Source of the DNA: Brachyhypopomus gauderio
Lineage: Eukaryota; Chordata; Actinopteri; Gymnotiformes; Hypopomidae
Assembly: GCF_052324685.1 (NCBI RefSeq)
Contig: NW_027506875.1
Coordinates: 518,501 to 582,500, forward strand
DNA: 64,000 bases
Reading direction: 5' to 3'
Positions 20,131 through 34,100 of this stretch are shown here, one piece after another. The position numbers were made by a program, and so were the translations under genes. The notes under the pieces were generated by a model. That model did no database searches and was not told the origin of the DNA. It worked only from the letters and a program-made list of their open reading frames with translations. The first letter of the stretch is position 1; each line of letters begins with the position of its first letter.

Positions 20131-23100
20131 ATGGAGAAATACAAAATTGAAGTGTTCACAGGTGATTCTGGTGGTTCTGGCACTATAAACTACATCTCCA
20201 TCAGACTCATTGGTACAAAGAGTTCAACTGAGCCACAGATTCTCAACAAATCTTCAGTTTTTAAGAAGGGGGAGGTAAGATATCTTCTCTTGTTATAGGT
20301 TAAGAGACTTTATGTCTTAATTTTGTTTTCTTAAATGTCGTCAGTTTTTAAAATAGTCCATTATCTAACCTACATTATGAATAATCTGGTTGCTAAATTT
20401 AAACACAAATTAAGTATCATTGTCAGCTAAATATAAATATCAGTGCTGTTAGTGTGGTACAGCATGAAATGATTAAATAGTTATTTTCATATATAATTGT
20501 ATGTAATTATAGTTTAGAAAGAAAATGATCTTTGCTTAAAGAGAAAGGTGTTATCTTGTTGTTTGTTGCTGTGTAATGAATTTCCATGTAATTAAATTGC
20601 TAAGTAAACACATTTTGCACAAGTGTCTGGCATTTTGTAATGCTGCAGTTAAATGTTGTGTTTAAAAACAGATATTGGGGAAAAACTGGAGTTTGCGTGA
20701 CATTAATTCTGATTATAGGGAATATAATAACCTGTCCTCTGGGAAAGGATTCTGTCTCATGACGGTTGCTCCATTTCATTATAAAAAGCATGAATAGAGC
20801 TCCATTTCATTACTAAACATTAATATAGCTACATTTAATTAATAAACATAATTAATAGAGCTCCCTTTCATTAATAATAACATGCTGTCACTTTTGTGTT
20901 CTCTCATGTTCTAATGATTTATTTGGCTGGATCTAATTTCCTGCATTTTTGTCACTTTTAATCATTTTCTTTAATGCTGATTACACATATCTTGAGGATC
21001 TTAAATTACCATGTAAATCTATATATAATAAACTCTAATATGCCTCTTTCTAACTTGTCTTGTCCTGACAGAAAAAAGAATTCACTGTGGAGTGTCAACC
21101 AAGTCTTGGTACTCTCTTACTGCTTGAACTGGAATCTGAGATTCGATTTTTTTACGATGATAACTGGTTCTGTTCCAAACTGATTGTAACTACACCTGAA
21201 GGCACCCAGCACCATTTCCCATGTTATCAGTGGCTGGACAGCAAACATAAGATCCTTCTCAGGGATACTGTAGGTTAGTATGCATGTTTAATTTATTGTT
21301 GAATGTTGTGGTGTTGTACTATTATATCATTAAATGTTAGACTTAATTTGTGGAAATACAGTATTCTGATGTTGTTGGAAATAGATTAAACAATGGGTGC
21401 ATTTCAATTCAGGGGCTGCAGCCTACGTAAAACCCACGGAGGCCACACACTTCGAAGGCCGGGTAGGCTGCATATCACAGCTGTTAATTGAGACAGTCTA
21501 GTATTCGCAAGACCACGCTCTGCCCTGTTACATACGTGTTTACCTGCAATATCATTAATAATTGGCATGTTATTTAGCATCTCATTGCAGTATAAATTTC
21601 CATATTAAAAAAATACCTACATTTAAAAATGAATTCTTCTGCCCGTACACTAGACTCCGCCATGTCGCCTGTTTATTGTTCATAGAGCAATAAATCCTGG
21701 GATATCGTGGGACGCGAAGGATACTTAGATGCGTCCTTCATTTTCGGGGTTCTGAAGGCTACATTCGTCGGCCATATAAGAAGGATCCCACGAATTGGGA
21801 CAGCCTTCGGCGCGGCGCAGTGACGTAACCGGCCTACAAATCCGCACTTCGTGGGCTGCAGGCCCTGAATTGATGCACCCATAGTGGAATGCACAATAGT
21901 TTATAAATGGCAGTAGAGTTCAGAGTCAGAATGCTAATACATAAATGAATCAGTGAATCACGTTCATGAAACATCCCTGAATCCTGACCGTCAAAAGGCT
22001 ATTAGATTGTGAAATCGTGGTGTGTGGACTTTGGCTCTGGGTGTCACTAATTGACATAAATTATAATTATATATATTGGCCTGCCAGAAAGGACAAGTTT
22101 CTCTACCATTTAAAATGGAGCTTCTCGGTGAATGTTTAAGGATTTTACAGCAGTTTATCCAGGACATTTTTTATCTTTTTTCATGACAGCTCACACTCTA
22201 ACCGGCAGATATAATTTGAAAAAATTCCACCATTAATTCCTATGGAGCTTAAATTTTTTTTTTACATAAATCTAAAAACTAAAATCTACAATTCCTATCA
22301 ACTCAAAAAACCAAAATACCTGTGAAACACAGTGTCACGTATGGCTACGCCCCCCTCTCCCCGCTGTCACTCCAATGTCTCTGTTATCGTGGTTCTGTCA
22401 TTCCTTGCCCGTTTATCCCGCCCCGCTCGTTTGTCTCCGTGATTCCTTGTTTGTTACCACGCCCCGTGTTATTACCGTCACCTGTCCCTCGTTAAATGTC
22501 ATTGTATTTAAGTCCCAGTATTCCCCTAGTCTAGTTATCCGTGGTTTTGTTTGGTCGTATCCGTCGGTGTGCGTTTACTGTCAGCCTGTTTATTCCCTGG
22601 TCCGTAAGTCCTCCCTGATCTTGTGTTATTATGTCAGTTCGTGTTTCTTGTTCGGATTGCCTGCCTGCTATGACCCCTGCTTGTTTGTACGACTCTGAGT
22701 TCGGTATTCCCATGAATAAATCTCGCTCATCTCAGCGTTTGTGTCCGTCTCCTCGCTCCGTTGCGTATGCAACGTTACACACAGTTTGAAATGGTTGTGA
22801 AATTGCGAATAACTCCTTTAAAAATAACGGTGTTATGTAACGGCGTCATTTTGTCAGTAACGGGATAATACAATTAATTACTTTTCCTGTCGTTACAACG
22901 TTGACGTTACTGGTCATTAAAAGCGGTGCGGTACTATATATTGATATACTAACAGTAATCCGAGCGGACCGCTGCCCAGGCTAGTGAGGAGTAACAGATC
23001 TCGATAGGTCACAGTTCTCGGTGTACAGTAAGCGATTGGCTAAGGCAGTGTTATGGTAGCCAATCAGAGCCATTGTTTTTACACGCGTGACGAATCACAC

Positions 23101-26100
23101 TAGTGACACACGACATGGAGAAACGACATGGAGAAGAGGCAGAAATGGCAAGTCAGGAGCAAGCCGAAGAAAAATTTGCATTTTCAAGGTGGCGATATAA
23201 ACATCATTTAAGAAAATACTTGAAGTTCCTGAATGTCTGCCAGACTGGGTATTTGATTTATTTAATTAAGAATAGAGGTTTTATTCTTAAGTTTACTTCT
23301 GTTGTGAACAAACCAGTTGTCTCAGGTTGAGAGAATTTAATTTAATTTGATGGATGTAAATGCACTTTATATAGTGTAACTGTTTGCTTTTGTTTTTTTT
23401 ATCCTGCACTGATCTGTGGATGTGCAGTAAATATCAAAAGTTAAACACCTTTCTGATCTACTCATTTCAACTGACTCTGAAAACTGCTTTTTCAAAAAAT
23501 CCTTATTCATTGGCATATAACTTTTTTTTTTTACTGTAATGCAAATAGTTACTTTCCCTGGTAACGAGTTACTTTTATTATAGAGTAATTCAGTTACTCA
23601 GTTACTTTTTTGAACAAGTAGTGAGTAACTAACTAATTACTTTTTTAAAGTAACGTTCCCAACACTGGTTGTGAATATAGTGGTATAATTAATAGTATAC
23701 TATACAGAGTTGTATAGTAACGAAGTAGAACTACTTCACTACTGTACTTAAGTACTAAAATACTGTATCTGTACTTTACTGGAGTATTATTTTTTTCTCC
23801 TACTTCCACTTTTACTTCACTACATATTTTCCATCAGTTTAATACTTTTACTCTGATACATTTTTTACGTGCTGTATAGTTACATAAAGAACATTGATCA
23901 GACTCAGTTATCGTCTGAAGTGAGTTCTTTACAATGGAACCCCTGAGACTCTCTTATCCCAGTATAACACGGAGTTACACCACCTTTTGGATAAATACGC
24001 CCCACTAAAAACAAAAACAGTCTCATGGAAGACAAAGCTCCAGACTATTCTCCGTCCTGGCTCCAAGATGGTGGAACGATCTTCCATTAGCTGCTAGGAC
24101 TGCAGAGTCTATTGCTATCTTCAAGCGTAGACTGAAGACTCACCTGTTTGTTGAGTTCTTACCAGAGCACTAACTCAGTTGATACCACTTGCCGTGTTCT
24201 TAAATTGTATGTCTGTCTATGGTTATTTGTGCTTCTTGGCAAATGCCTAACTCGCAAAACACTAGGTAATGATATTGACTCCTGTAGTTTAGTAGTAGTC
24301 TGACTCAATGGTGTCTTGAATTATGGCCTATCTGTACTATTTCCTAGGATGTATTCTGTGATCAGAAGCAAAGCACTTTGTAAGTCGCTCTGGATAAGAG
24401 CATCTGCTAAATGCCGTAAATGTAAATTATTGTGCGATAGGTATGGTGGTGGGTGCCTGCATGGGTGAGATGTGCACATGGCACAAGGTGTGTGGGTGTA
24501 TGTGTGTAGAGATGTGTATATATGGTATGAATGTGTGTGGGTATACATATGGGATGAATGTGTGTGGAGATGTATATATGGTATGAATGTGTGTGGGTAT
24601 ACATATGGGATGAATGTGTGTGGAGATGTATATATGGTATGAACGTGTGTGGGGGTATACATATGGGATGAACGTGTGTGGAGATGTATATATGGGATGA
24701 ATGTGTGTGGAGATGTATATATGGTATGATTGTGTGTGGGTGTACATATGGGATGAATGTGTGTGGAGATGTATATATGGTATGAATGTGTGTGGTTGTA
24801 TACGTGTGTGAGAGTATGTGTTTAGGTGTATGTGGATGCCTACTCTCGGCGGTGGGGGTGGTGGGGGCCGGGATTGAATACGGTGACGGGGTGGGATGTC
24901 CCCCCCAGTCTCCCCGGGTTGGCCACTCCCTGCCTCGAGCCGGGGGGGCAGCGAAGCTCGTTGCCTAATGAGCCAGCTAGCAAGCAGGCTCTCCTCTTCC
25001 AGAGGACCATTTCCTCTGGACCTACGCATTTCCACCCACCCACCCCCCACACATACATACACACACACACACAGTCCTTTTACATTTAGGATCCTGGGGG
25101 GCAGGCAGGTACCCAGAGGTTGACGAGGTGGGCCTGCTTCCATGGTTCACCCGTCTCCTCACCACTGTCTGTCCCTCAGTTTTTACTGCACTTTAGACAT
25201 TGAGGGCCTTTGAGGGGACGGTGTGGACACACGTCGTCCAGTGGCCCGGGCCCTTGCCCACGTTTGTCCTAGCACAAATGCATATACACCAACACCTACA
25301 CACAACACAGCACTGGGGGTGGAGGGGTGGGAAGGCCTTCCTTCACCTGTTTCCTGCTCCCTGCCGGGGCGGGGGTGGGTCGCTGGTGTGGGGCTGGGCT
25401 GGGGGCGTCCTGGGTCTGCTGCCGATCCTTGCTGGTCCAGCCATTTGCCCCCGCCACAGAGAGTGTGTTAGTTTGGATGAATGTGTGTTTTTGTCCTTGT
25501 CTCTGTTTGTATAGGTAGATGAGTACGTGTTGGGTGGGGGGATATGGGGACGTGTGTATATATTGGGGTGAATGTGTGAGTACATATGTGGGGGTATATA
25601 TGTCCGCAAAAGTGTATATGGGTGTGGATGAATGTGTGAGGGATTGTATGTGGAGGTGAATGTACGTGTGTGTAGGTGTATATATGTGAGGGTCTACATA
25701 TGAGGGTGAGTTTGGGGGTGTATGTGTGTATACGTATGTGTTTAGGGATGGGTGTAGGTGTATACATGGTAAGGGTGTATATAAGGGGTAGTGTGCAGGT
25801 ATGTAGGGGGTAGGGTTGCAACGGTATGAGATTTTCACGGTATGATAACCGTCTCAGAAAATACCGCGGTATCACGGTTATCACGGTATCACAGTTAGTT
25901 TGTATATTATTAAAAGATACACTGACCCTTAAAGAAATTACAAGTTTTTTTTTGTTCAATTAACTATTTATTGTAGAAACCTGCAACTATTGTATACAAA
26001 ATGTCTCATTTAAAAAAAAAAAGCTGTAAACTTGTTTATATAAATACTGCAAAATTAGAGAAACCTAAATCATGGATTTCAGTACAATTATTTAAGTTTA

Positions 26101-29100
26101 AATTATTTAATATCTGATAAACTCAGCCTGGGTCAGTGTCTGATCAACAACTGTTGTAAACGTCCGTTGTACTGCCACCAGATACTGCAGAAAGAGAGGA
26201 TTTATTTCTGACATCATCACAATAGAGATTTCTATTTTAAGGCTTTCACACCGAGTCTGGTTTTAACATGTGAAAAACAGGCACGTTAGAATTTGAAAAT
26301 GAACGCATGTAAATTAATGGCGTCTTTCACATCCAGTGAAAGCAAGGACCATAAAAAGCTAGGTTTATTCTTTTCACTAGTGACCGTAGCGCGCGACTCC
26401 GCACAGTTCTCTCGTATCACGTTAACAAATACGAGCCTCTTGTAATTCCAGGACGAAACATGAGAGAATGTGAAGACGTTAAGATTGGGCGTTTTGAAAA
26501 TAAACAACCATTAAATAATGTGATAAAAAGCGAATTATTTCGAGTATATGTATAAATATTTAACTTTATTAAGTTTAACGTGCTGGGAAATATTGAAATG
26601 GACCTTTAAAGTGACGTACAAGTGATTTAATTCCACCTTGTAAAGGTGTATGAACCCTGCAAACGTGACTTTGTTCATTGCGCTGAGGCGCGGCGCGCGC
26701 AGTTACAAAATTCGAGAGGTGCACGACCTCGCTAATCGACAGCGCGTGAGACCCTCGCGCACGGGCGGAGCCACCGCGATTACGTCATTTTCGCCGCTGA
26801 CATTAGTTTAGCTTTTTTGTTTTTGTTAAAAAATTTGTTAAGTCTGATACACTTTCTGCCATTCTCACCGCTGTGTGCTGAGTAGCTGAACCGGAGCGGA
26901 GTTGCGCATGCACGGGTCAGTTTCTCCGCTGGCTTGCTTTTTACCGGTAATAAGCAAATGCACACGGTATGATAACCGTGCATTTTAATACCGTGGTATA
27001 CCGTGAAACCGGTTACCGCTGCAACCCTAGTAGGGGGGTATATATGGGGGTGAATGTAAGTAAGAGTGTATGAGTGAGGACGGCTGGTTCTGGGTCGGGG
27101 GCTAGTCGTGCCCGGTCCTCTCCCGGCTGCTCCCCTGTGATTACTGCTCCACTCCAGAGGGGGGGGCCTTGGGGTGCCGGGGCCCGGCCTGGTGCTCCGG
27201 CGTGTGGGCGGTTGTGGTCCAGGGCGGCTCGGGGCTCCTCGTCGGGAGGGGGGCCCTGCCGGGTGGGGGGAGGTTCCTGGGGGCACGTGGCGCTGGGGCT
27301 TTGCTACTGGCCCATGGCGGGGGGGCTCTGTTTCCTCTGGTTCCCCTGGACCTGCACTCCTTGGCTGGGGGGGGGCGCTGTCCGGGGTCTCCTTTCCCGC
27401 CTGCTGGGGCGGGCATGCGAGGATCACTGGGAAGTGCGGCCCTGGGGCTCCACAGCTCCTGGGGGGGCCGTGGGCGGGTGGGATTCCCGGGTCTTTCTCT
27501 GCCTACCTCTGGCCTCTGGGGGAATGTTGTCACAGCTCTCTACCCTCGCTGGCAAGTACATTCTGTACATTTATCCTATGTTGCACATAAACACACATTC
27601 ACACATACATATACATCACAGTCATTTGTGCTGTATGTCTTGGGTACACTTTCCGCTCTACTTACATAAACACACACACTCACACATACACATACATCAC
27701 AGTCATTTGTGCTGTATGTCTTGGGTACACTTTCCGCTCTACTTACATAAACACACACACTCACACATACACATACATCACAGTCATTTGTGCTGTATGT
27801 CTTGGGTACACTTTCCGCTCTACTTTGCAGTGGTCATTTGAGCTGCTTGTTTTTGTTTTTTTTTATTATATCTTTTTTTTATATATGCATGTGTATATAT
27901 ATGTATATATTTGTATATATGTATGTATGTTTTTTTTTTCTTCCCCGCCCTTCTGTCTTTTCCCTTTTTCTCTCTCTCCCCCTCTTTTCTTTCTATATTC
28001 TATCCCCTCATGGTCCACCTAACCCCAATAATTGTCATCATCACTTTATTATACAGAATTGTTATTATTTGATCTATTATTTGATATAAAAACAAAGTTG
28101 TCCTCCAAAGATGGGGGGGTGGAGGTGGGCCAAAAAAAAAATAAAAATTCACCTTCGAGCTTGAAGAAACACATCAATGTAAGTTATAAATATAACGTAC
28201 AGAAGACACACCAGCTTTAGCTGTCAGTAAGCGCTAGTTAGGTTAGATATCTTAGCTAACTAACCTAATTATGTTCATTAGTGCTGACTAATCATGTGCC
28301 CATTTTTATAGTGTAGTGTTTTTATAGGGTAAGGTCATTTATTGGGGGTAAACGCAGGGCAGATGGCTCACCCTTAGAATCCGACGAACGGATGTCCAAA
28401 ATACACCTCAATTTCTCAGCTAAATTAACAAACCTACGACGTAGCGGGACATAGGTTATCTGTTTTTTGTGTATGAAGTGTTAAGCCCAGTTTTTTAAGT
28501 TACTACTTGTTTGTACTAGAACACTTGTGTTTGTGGTTTTTGACATCTTTGATTTGTAAGAAACACAATTGATAATCAAACTTTGATGGCTTTCTTTAAT
28601 TAATTCAAAACACAATACTTGTACTTTTTACTTTCAGTACTTGAGTAATACATTTTAGAATAAACTACTTGCAATTCTTAAGTACAAAAAATGCTGAATA
28701 CTTCTGTACTTCTACTTAAGTAAAGTTTTTAAAGAACACTTCAACTTCTACTCAAGAATTTTTTTGATAGAGTACTTGTACTTTTACTCAAGTATGGCTC
28801 TCTAATACTTTATACAACACTGATACTATAATAGCTTTCTATATAAATAGAAGAAAAAATCTAATCTCATTTTATGTTGTTTGTTGTGTCCAATATGGTG
28901 TCCAGTAGGGTGGTACGGTGGTGATGTGCTGAAAAAAGATGCCAAACATTGTCATAGTAATCATTATTTAGGGTGATCTTGGAAGCAGCCAAAATAGCAC
29001 CAGACTCCTCAAGGTTAACATGTGAAAATTTTGTTTGTGTTTCTGTGTAGCTTTGCTAAGAAATAAAGAGGCCAAGGGTAACCTCCTGGATCAAAGACAG

Positions 29101-29345
29101 CAAAATCTAGAGGAAAGGTGTAAAGTCTTCAGGTACGTAAATAAAAAAGAAAAATCCTGTTTTTATTCCCATCCTGTTTATACACACACTCACACACACC
29201 GCACTGGGCACGTGTTCACCACAGCCCCTTAGTGATCACTAGTGTGTGTGTGTTGCACCAATGGGTAAATGCAGAGGACTACCGGTAATTTTGATTGGGT
29301 TGCAAATCACAATTGACAATGTGGCAAATTAATTTATACATTTTG

Positions 29346-29381
<36 letters not shown>

Positions 29382-30986
29382 TGCTCAAAAAAATAAAGGG
29401 AACACTCAAATAACACATCCTAGATCTGAATGAATGAAATATTCTCATTGAATACTTTGTTCTGTACAAAAGTTGAATGTGCTGACAAAATCACACAAAA
29501 ATCATCAATGGAAATCAAATGTATTAACTAATGGAGGCCTGGATTTGGAGCCATACACAAAACTAAAGTGGAAAAACACACTACAGGCTGATCCAACTTT
29601 GATGTAATGTCATTAAAACAAGTCAAAATGAGGCTCAGTATTGTGTGTGGCCTCCATGTGCTTGTATGACCTCCCTACAACGCCTGGGCATGCTCCTGAT
29701 GAGGTGGCGGATGGTCTCCTGAGGGATCTCCTCCCAGACCTGGACTAAAGCATCCGCCAACTCCTGGACAGTCTGTGGTGCAACGTGACGTTGGTGGATG
29801 GAGCGAGACATGATGTCCCAGATGTGCTCAATCGGATTCAGGTCTGGGGAACGGGCGGGCCAGTCCATAGCTTCAATGCCTTCATCTTGCAGGAACTGCT
29901 GACACACTCCAGCCACATGAGGTATAGCATTGTCCTGTATTAGGAGGAACCCAGGGCCACCCGCACCAGCATATGGTCTCACAAGGGGTCTGAGGATCTC
30001 ATCTCGGTACCTAATGGCAGTCAGGTTACCTCTGGTGAGCACATGGAGGGCTGTGCGGCCCTCCAAAGAAATGCCACCCCACACCATTACTGACCCACTG
30101 CCAAACCGGTCATGCTGAAGGATGTTGCAGGCAGCAGATCGCTCTCCACGGCGTCTCTAGACTCTGTCACGTCTGTCACGTGCTCAGTGTGAACCTGCTT
30201 TCATCTGTGAAGAAGAAGTGGCGAATTTGCCAATCCTGGTGTTCTCTGGCAAATGCCAAGCGTTCGGCACCGTGTTGGGCTGTGAGCACAACCCCCATCT
30301 GTGGACGTCGGGCCCTCATACCATCCTCATGGAGTCGGTTTCTAACCGTTTGTGCAGACACATGAACATTTGTGGCCTGCTGGAGGTCATTTTGCAGGGC
30401 TCTGGCAGTGCTCCTCCTGTTCCTTCTTGCACAAAGGCGGAGGTAGCAGTCCTGCTGCTGGGTTGTTGCCCTCCTACGGCCTACTCCACGTCTCCTGGTG
30501 TACTGGCCTGTCTCCTGGTAGCGCCTCCAGCCTCTGGACACTACGCTGACAGACACAGCAAACCTTCTTGCCACAGCTCGCATTGGTGTGCCATCCTGGA
30601 TGAGCTGCACTACCTGAGCCACTCGTGTGGGTTGTAGAGTCCATCTCATGCTACCACGAGTGTGAAAGGACCACCAACATTCAAAAATGACCAAAACATC
30701 AGCCAGAAAGCATAGGTACTGAGAAGTGGTCTGTGGTCCCCACCTGCAGAACCACTCCTTTATAGGGGGGGGTCTTGCTAATTGCCTCTCATTTCTACCT
30801 GTTGTCTATTCCATTTGCACAACAGCAGGTGAAATTGATTCACAATCAGTGTTGCTTCCTAACTGAACAGGTTGGTTTCACAGAAGTGTGGTTGACTTGG
30901 AGTTATATTGTGTTTGTGTTCCCTTTATTTTTTTGAGCTGTGGGTGTATATATATATATATATATATATGTGTATATATATATATA

Positions 30987-31043
<57 letters not shown>

Positions 31044-31047
31044 TGCT

Positions 31048-31122
<75 letters not shown>

Positions 31123-34100
31123 TGTTCAGATGTTTAACATTTGTAGTACATATACCCTGCAGATGGAGAGAGTTTCTTCCTGGATTACCAAATGGTATTG
31201 ATGCATCCATAGCATCTCAACTGCCACCTGTGGTCCAGTTCTCTTTGGCCCAGAGTCTGAACTTTGACATCACTGGCAAGAAAATGTAAGTAAATTCAAA
31301 ACTCATGAGTGAACTTTAATATTAAAGTGAACTGTTATCTATATAATGATGCTGTGTAATGTATTTATATCCCAGAATGGGAGAGTTGAAGTGGGAAACC
31401 TGGTTTCACCACTCAGATGTTTGGAATAATTTAGAAGAGCTTCATCATCTATTCCACCATCATCACACCAAGACATTTGGTATTTTTCCTAAGCACTAAA
31501 GTCTATGTTAAACCCTTCTGTTATGGCACAGTGACATTTATCCTTTCTCACAGACTATGTCAAGCACCATTGGGACAGTGATGAGTTCTTTGGCTATCAG
31601 TTACTAAACGGACTGAACCCCATGATGATCCAGTGCTGCTCAGAGCTGCCCCCGAATTTCCCAGTCACAGATGACATGGTCAAATTTTCATTAAAAAAGG
31701 AAATGAAGGTATTGCACAAACCAAACTGTGATTTTTACCACTGTCTTATCTGGGCATATCATGACTCTCATTTGCATTTCATCAGAATGGGAACATCTTT
31801 CTCTGTGACTATAAGAGGCTGAAGGGCTTTGAGGGTATTGTGATCAACAACAGACAGCAGTATGTTGCAGCCCCACTGTGTCTGCTCTTCAGCACTCCTG
31901 AGAAGAAGCTGATACCCATCGCCATCCAGGTAATGCCACACTAGCTCATTCACTACATGAGGGCTTCATTCCTTTAAGGTTCCTGCTTTTCTGCTAACTC
32001 AAGAAGGAGAAACCAGCAGAATATTTGGACAGTTAGTGGTACGATGACTGTGTTAGTGGTTCTTGTCCACTAAAAATCCTTTTCAAGTGTGACTCTGCTC
32101 TTTTATTCTATACTGTGTTCCTTCAAACAGTTGCTGCAGGACCCTGGGGAGTCAAATCCAATCTTTCTTCCCACTGATTCCAAATGGGACTGGCTGTTGG
32201 CAAAGACCTTTGTGCGCAATGCGGAGTTTTACGAACATGAGCTGAACTTCCATCTATTGCATACCCACCTGTTTGGAGAGGTGATCACTATCGCAACATT
32301 GCGCAATCTGCCTTCAGCACACCCTCTGTTCAAGGTGAGCGCACAAGCTGCAGTGGACTCACTCATTACAGGCAAAACTTGGAATCTCCTCTTCCTGTGT
32401 TTATCACAGTTTCATTTCTCATGTTTGATAAGCTACTTGTGCTAAAAAGTCTGTTAGCTAGCTGGCTATCCACAACAGTAGCTTCAAATTCCATGAGCAA
32501 AAATTTTAATCCCTCAGTGTATAAAACTTTGGTCACAAACTAACCTAAACTAAAGGTCAGATAAATGCTATGTGGCTTTATATTAAGAAAATATTTTGTA
32601 ATGCTTCTTAAATATTGAATTAGAATAATTACGCAATAATACACTCGAGGTTCGTGCTATAACGTGTAATATTGGCACTGCTGTGCTGTGGTCGTAGGCA
32701 CGAGGCCGCAGGCCGACTGTCATAGACAGGCCCATGAAGTACCACAGTCGATGTATAATACCACAAGCATGACCTATCTTAATGTCATAGAGTATACATA
32801 TCTTTTTATGGAATCATAAAGAGGTGTGTCAGGTATCTGATGGCTGTTGTAGTGTCTCAGGTGTTTGATAGCTGTTGTAGTGTCTCAGGTGTGTGATGGT
32901 TGATTTTTACCAACATTGTGCAACAACAGTATAAAAATACTGTAGTGCATTTAAACTGCCTCTACTCGCAGTCCTGAGGGAATATTCCACTGAGGATTTT
33001 CTGTTGTTTTCACTGTTGTTTTTCATTCTCCTTTGTCAGTGCTGTTAGTCTTGACCTTTATTTAATCATAATGTCTCTTGAATTAAATTTGTCAGTATGA
33101 AACATCTTTGTCTTTTCACTGATATGAATAACCTTTGTGTGTAATATTAACTGAAATGTTTATCTGGTTTTATGTGGTCAGCTCCTCATACCCCATACTC
33201 GCTACAATCTGCACATCAATGTCATGGCCAGGGACCGTCTGATCTCATCTAATGGAGTTTTTGCAAAGGTCCAAACATCTTTTGAGTCATTTAAGAAAAG
33301 CTTTGACAGCATGCTCATCTTGCCAAGTTGTTCTTTATCATGAATGATTTTAATGCTTTGTGTCGTATTTCTACCATACAGTACACTGCCATAGGTTTTT
33401 GTGGTGTGACCAAATTCCTGGGAAATGCATCTTCGTCTCTGACGTACAGCTCCCTCTGCCTGCCAGACAATATCATGGAGAGAGGTGTGGAGAATATTCC
33501 CAACTACTACTACAGGGACGATGGCTTGGACCTCTGGAACGTCATCAACGTGTAAGATTCTTAGAATTGTCTTTTTCCACCTCCTAGAACTTCAGAAGCA
33601 TTTTGCTTGCAATGTTTCTGGGAACATTGTGTACCTTATTACAACTACAATTTTTATGTCTCTATATATCTGTTAGCATTGCCAGCTGTTGCTATGGCAT
33701 TTTCTCTCACTCCTGATTAATTTAGTACTGAATTCCTTTTTGCTTCTGTGTCTTCTGTGTCACCCATTAGGTTTGTCCAGAGGGTGATAGTGCATTACTA
33801 CCTCAATGATGCTGATGTTGAGAGAGACTCTGAACTGCAGAACTGGATCAAGGAGATATTTCAAAATGGATTCATGGGAAACGTGAGCACTGGTATGTTT
33901 ATTATGTATCTGCTAGGACAGATACAAGCCATTTTCTAATGTGTTAATGCAATATAACGTCTGGATTAAATATATCTAAATATATTCTCTCTTTTATTAG
34001 GAATTCCTCAGTCTTTGAACAAAGTGGATGAACTTGTCAAGTTTGTCACCATGGTGATCTTCACTGTGTCTGCCCAACATGCTGCAGTCAACAATGGCCA

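Larger units (their letters stand above)
23705..28822. mobile_element. Large composite hAT-type element, 8-bp target duplication
   Basis: The left end reads CAGAGTTGTATAGTA and the right end TATACAACACTG. Flanks are the identical 8-mer atactata at 23697-23704 and 28823-28830. Subterminal regions carry many copies of aagtac / gtactt. The interior is filled by other repeats: the L2 3' end, a minisatellite, GC-rich repetitive DNA, and a second hAT element with its own target duplication. No transposase is recognised. The element and its neighbours account for most of lipoxygenase 1 intron 2, which is 381 nt without TE-scale inserts in gene 2. Confidence 0.8.

Noticed and set aside
22375..22698. 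107-residue plus-strand ORF
   Set aside because: Lies within a solo LTR defined by its 5-bp target duplication.
24427..25143. 238-residue minus-strand ORF rich in His, Tyr, Thr and Pro
   Set aside because: It crosses a minisatellite and GC-rich repeat inside a hAT-type element; no domain, and overlapping frames are also open.
27074..27841. 255-residue plus-strand ORF, Gly/Arg-rich then His/Ser-rich
   Set aside because: Composition-driven in G-rich DNA plus the 81-bp tandem; competing ORFs on both strands.
30878..31210. ORFs of alternating Ile and Tyr on both strands
   Set aside because: TA/TG microsatellite.
32089..32445. 118-residue continuous ORF containing the lipoxygenase iron motif
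   Set aside because: It is exon 8 read through into its intron; the true coding part is 32131-32334.
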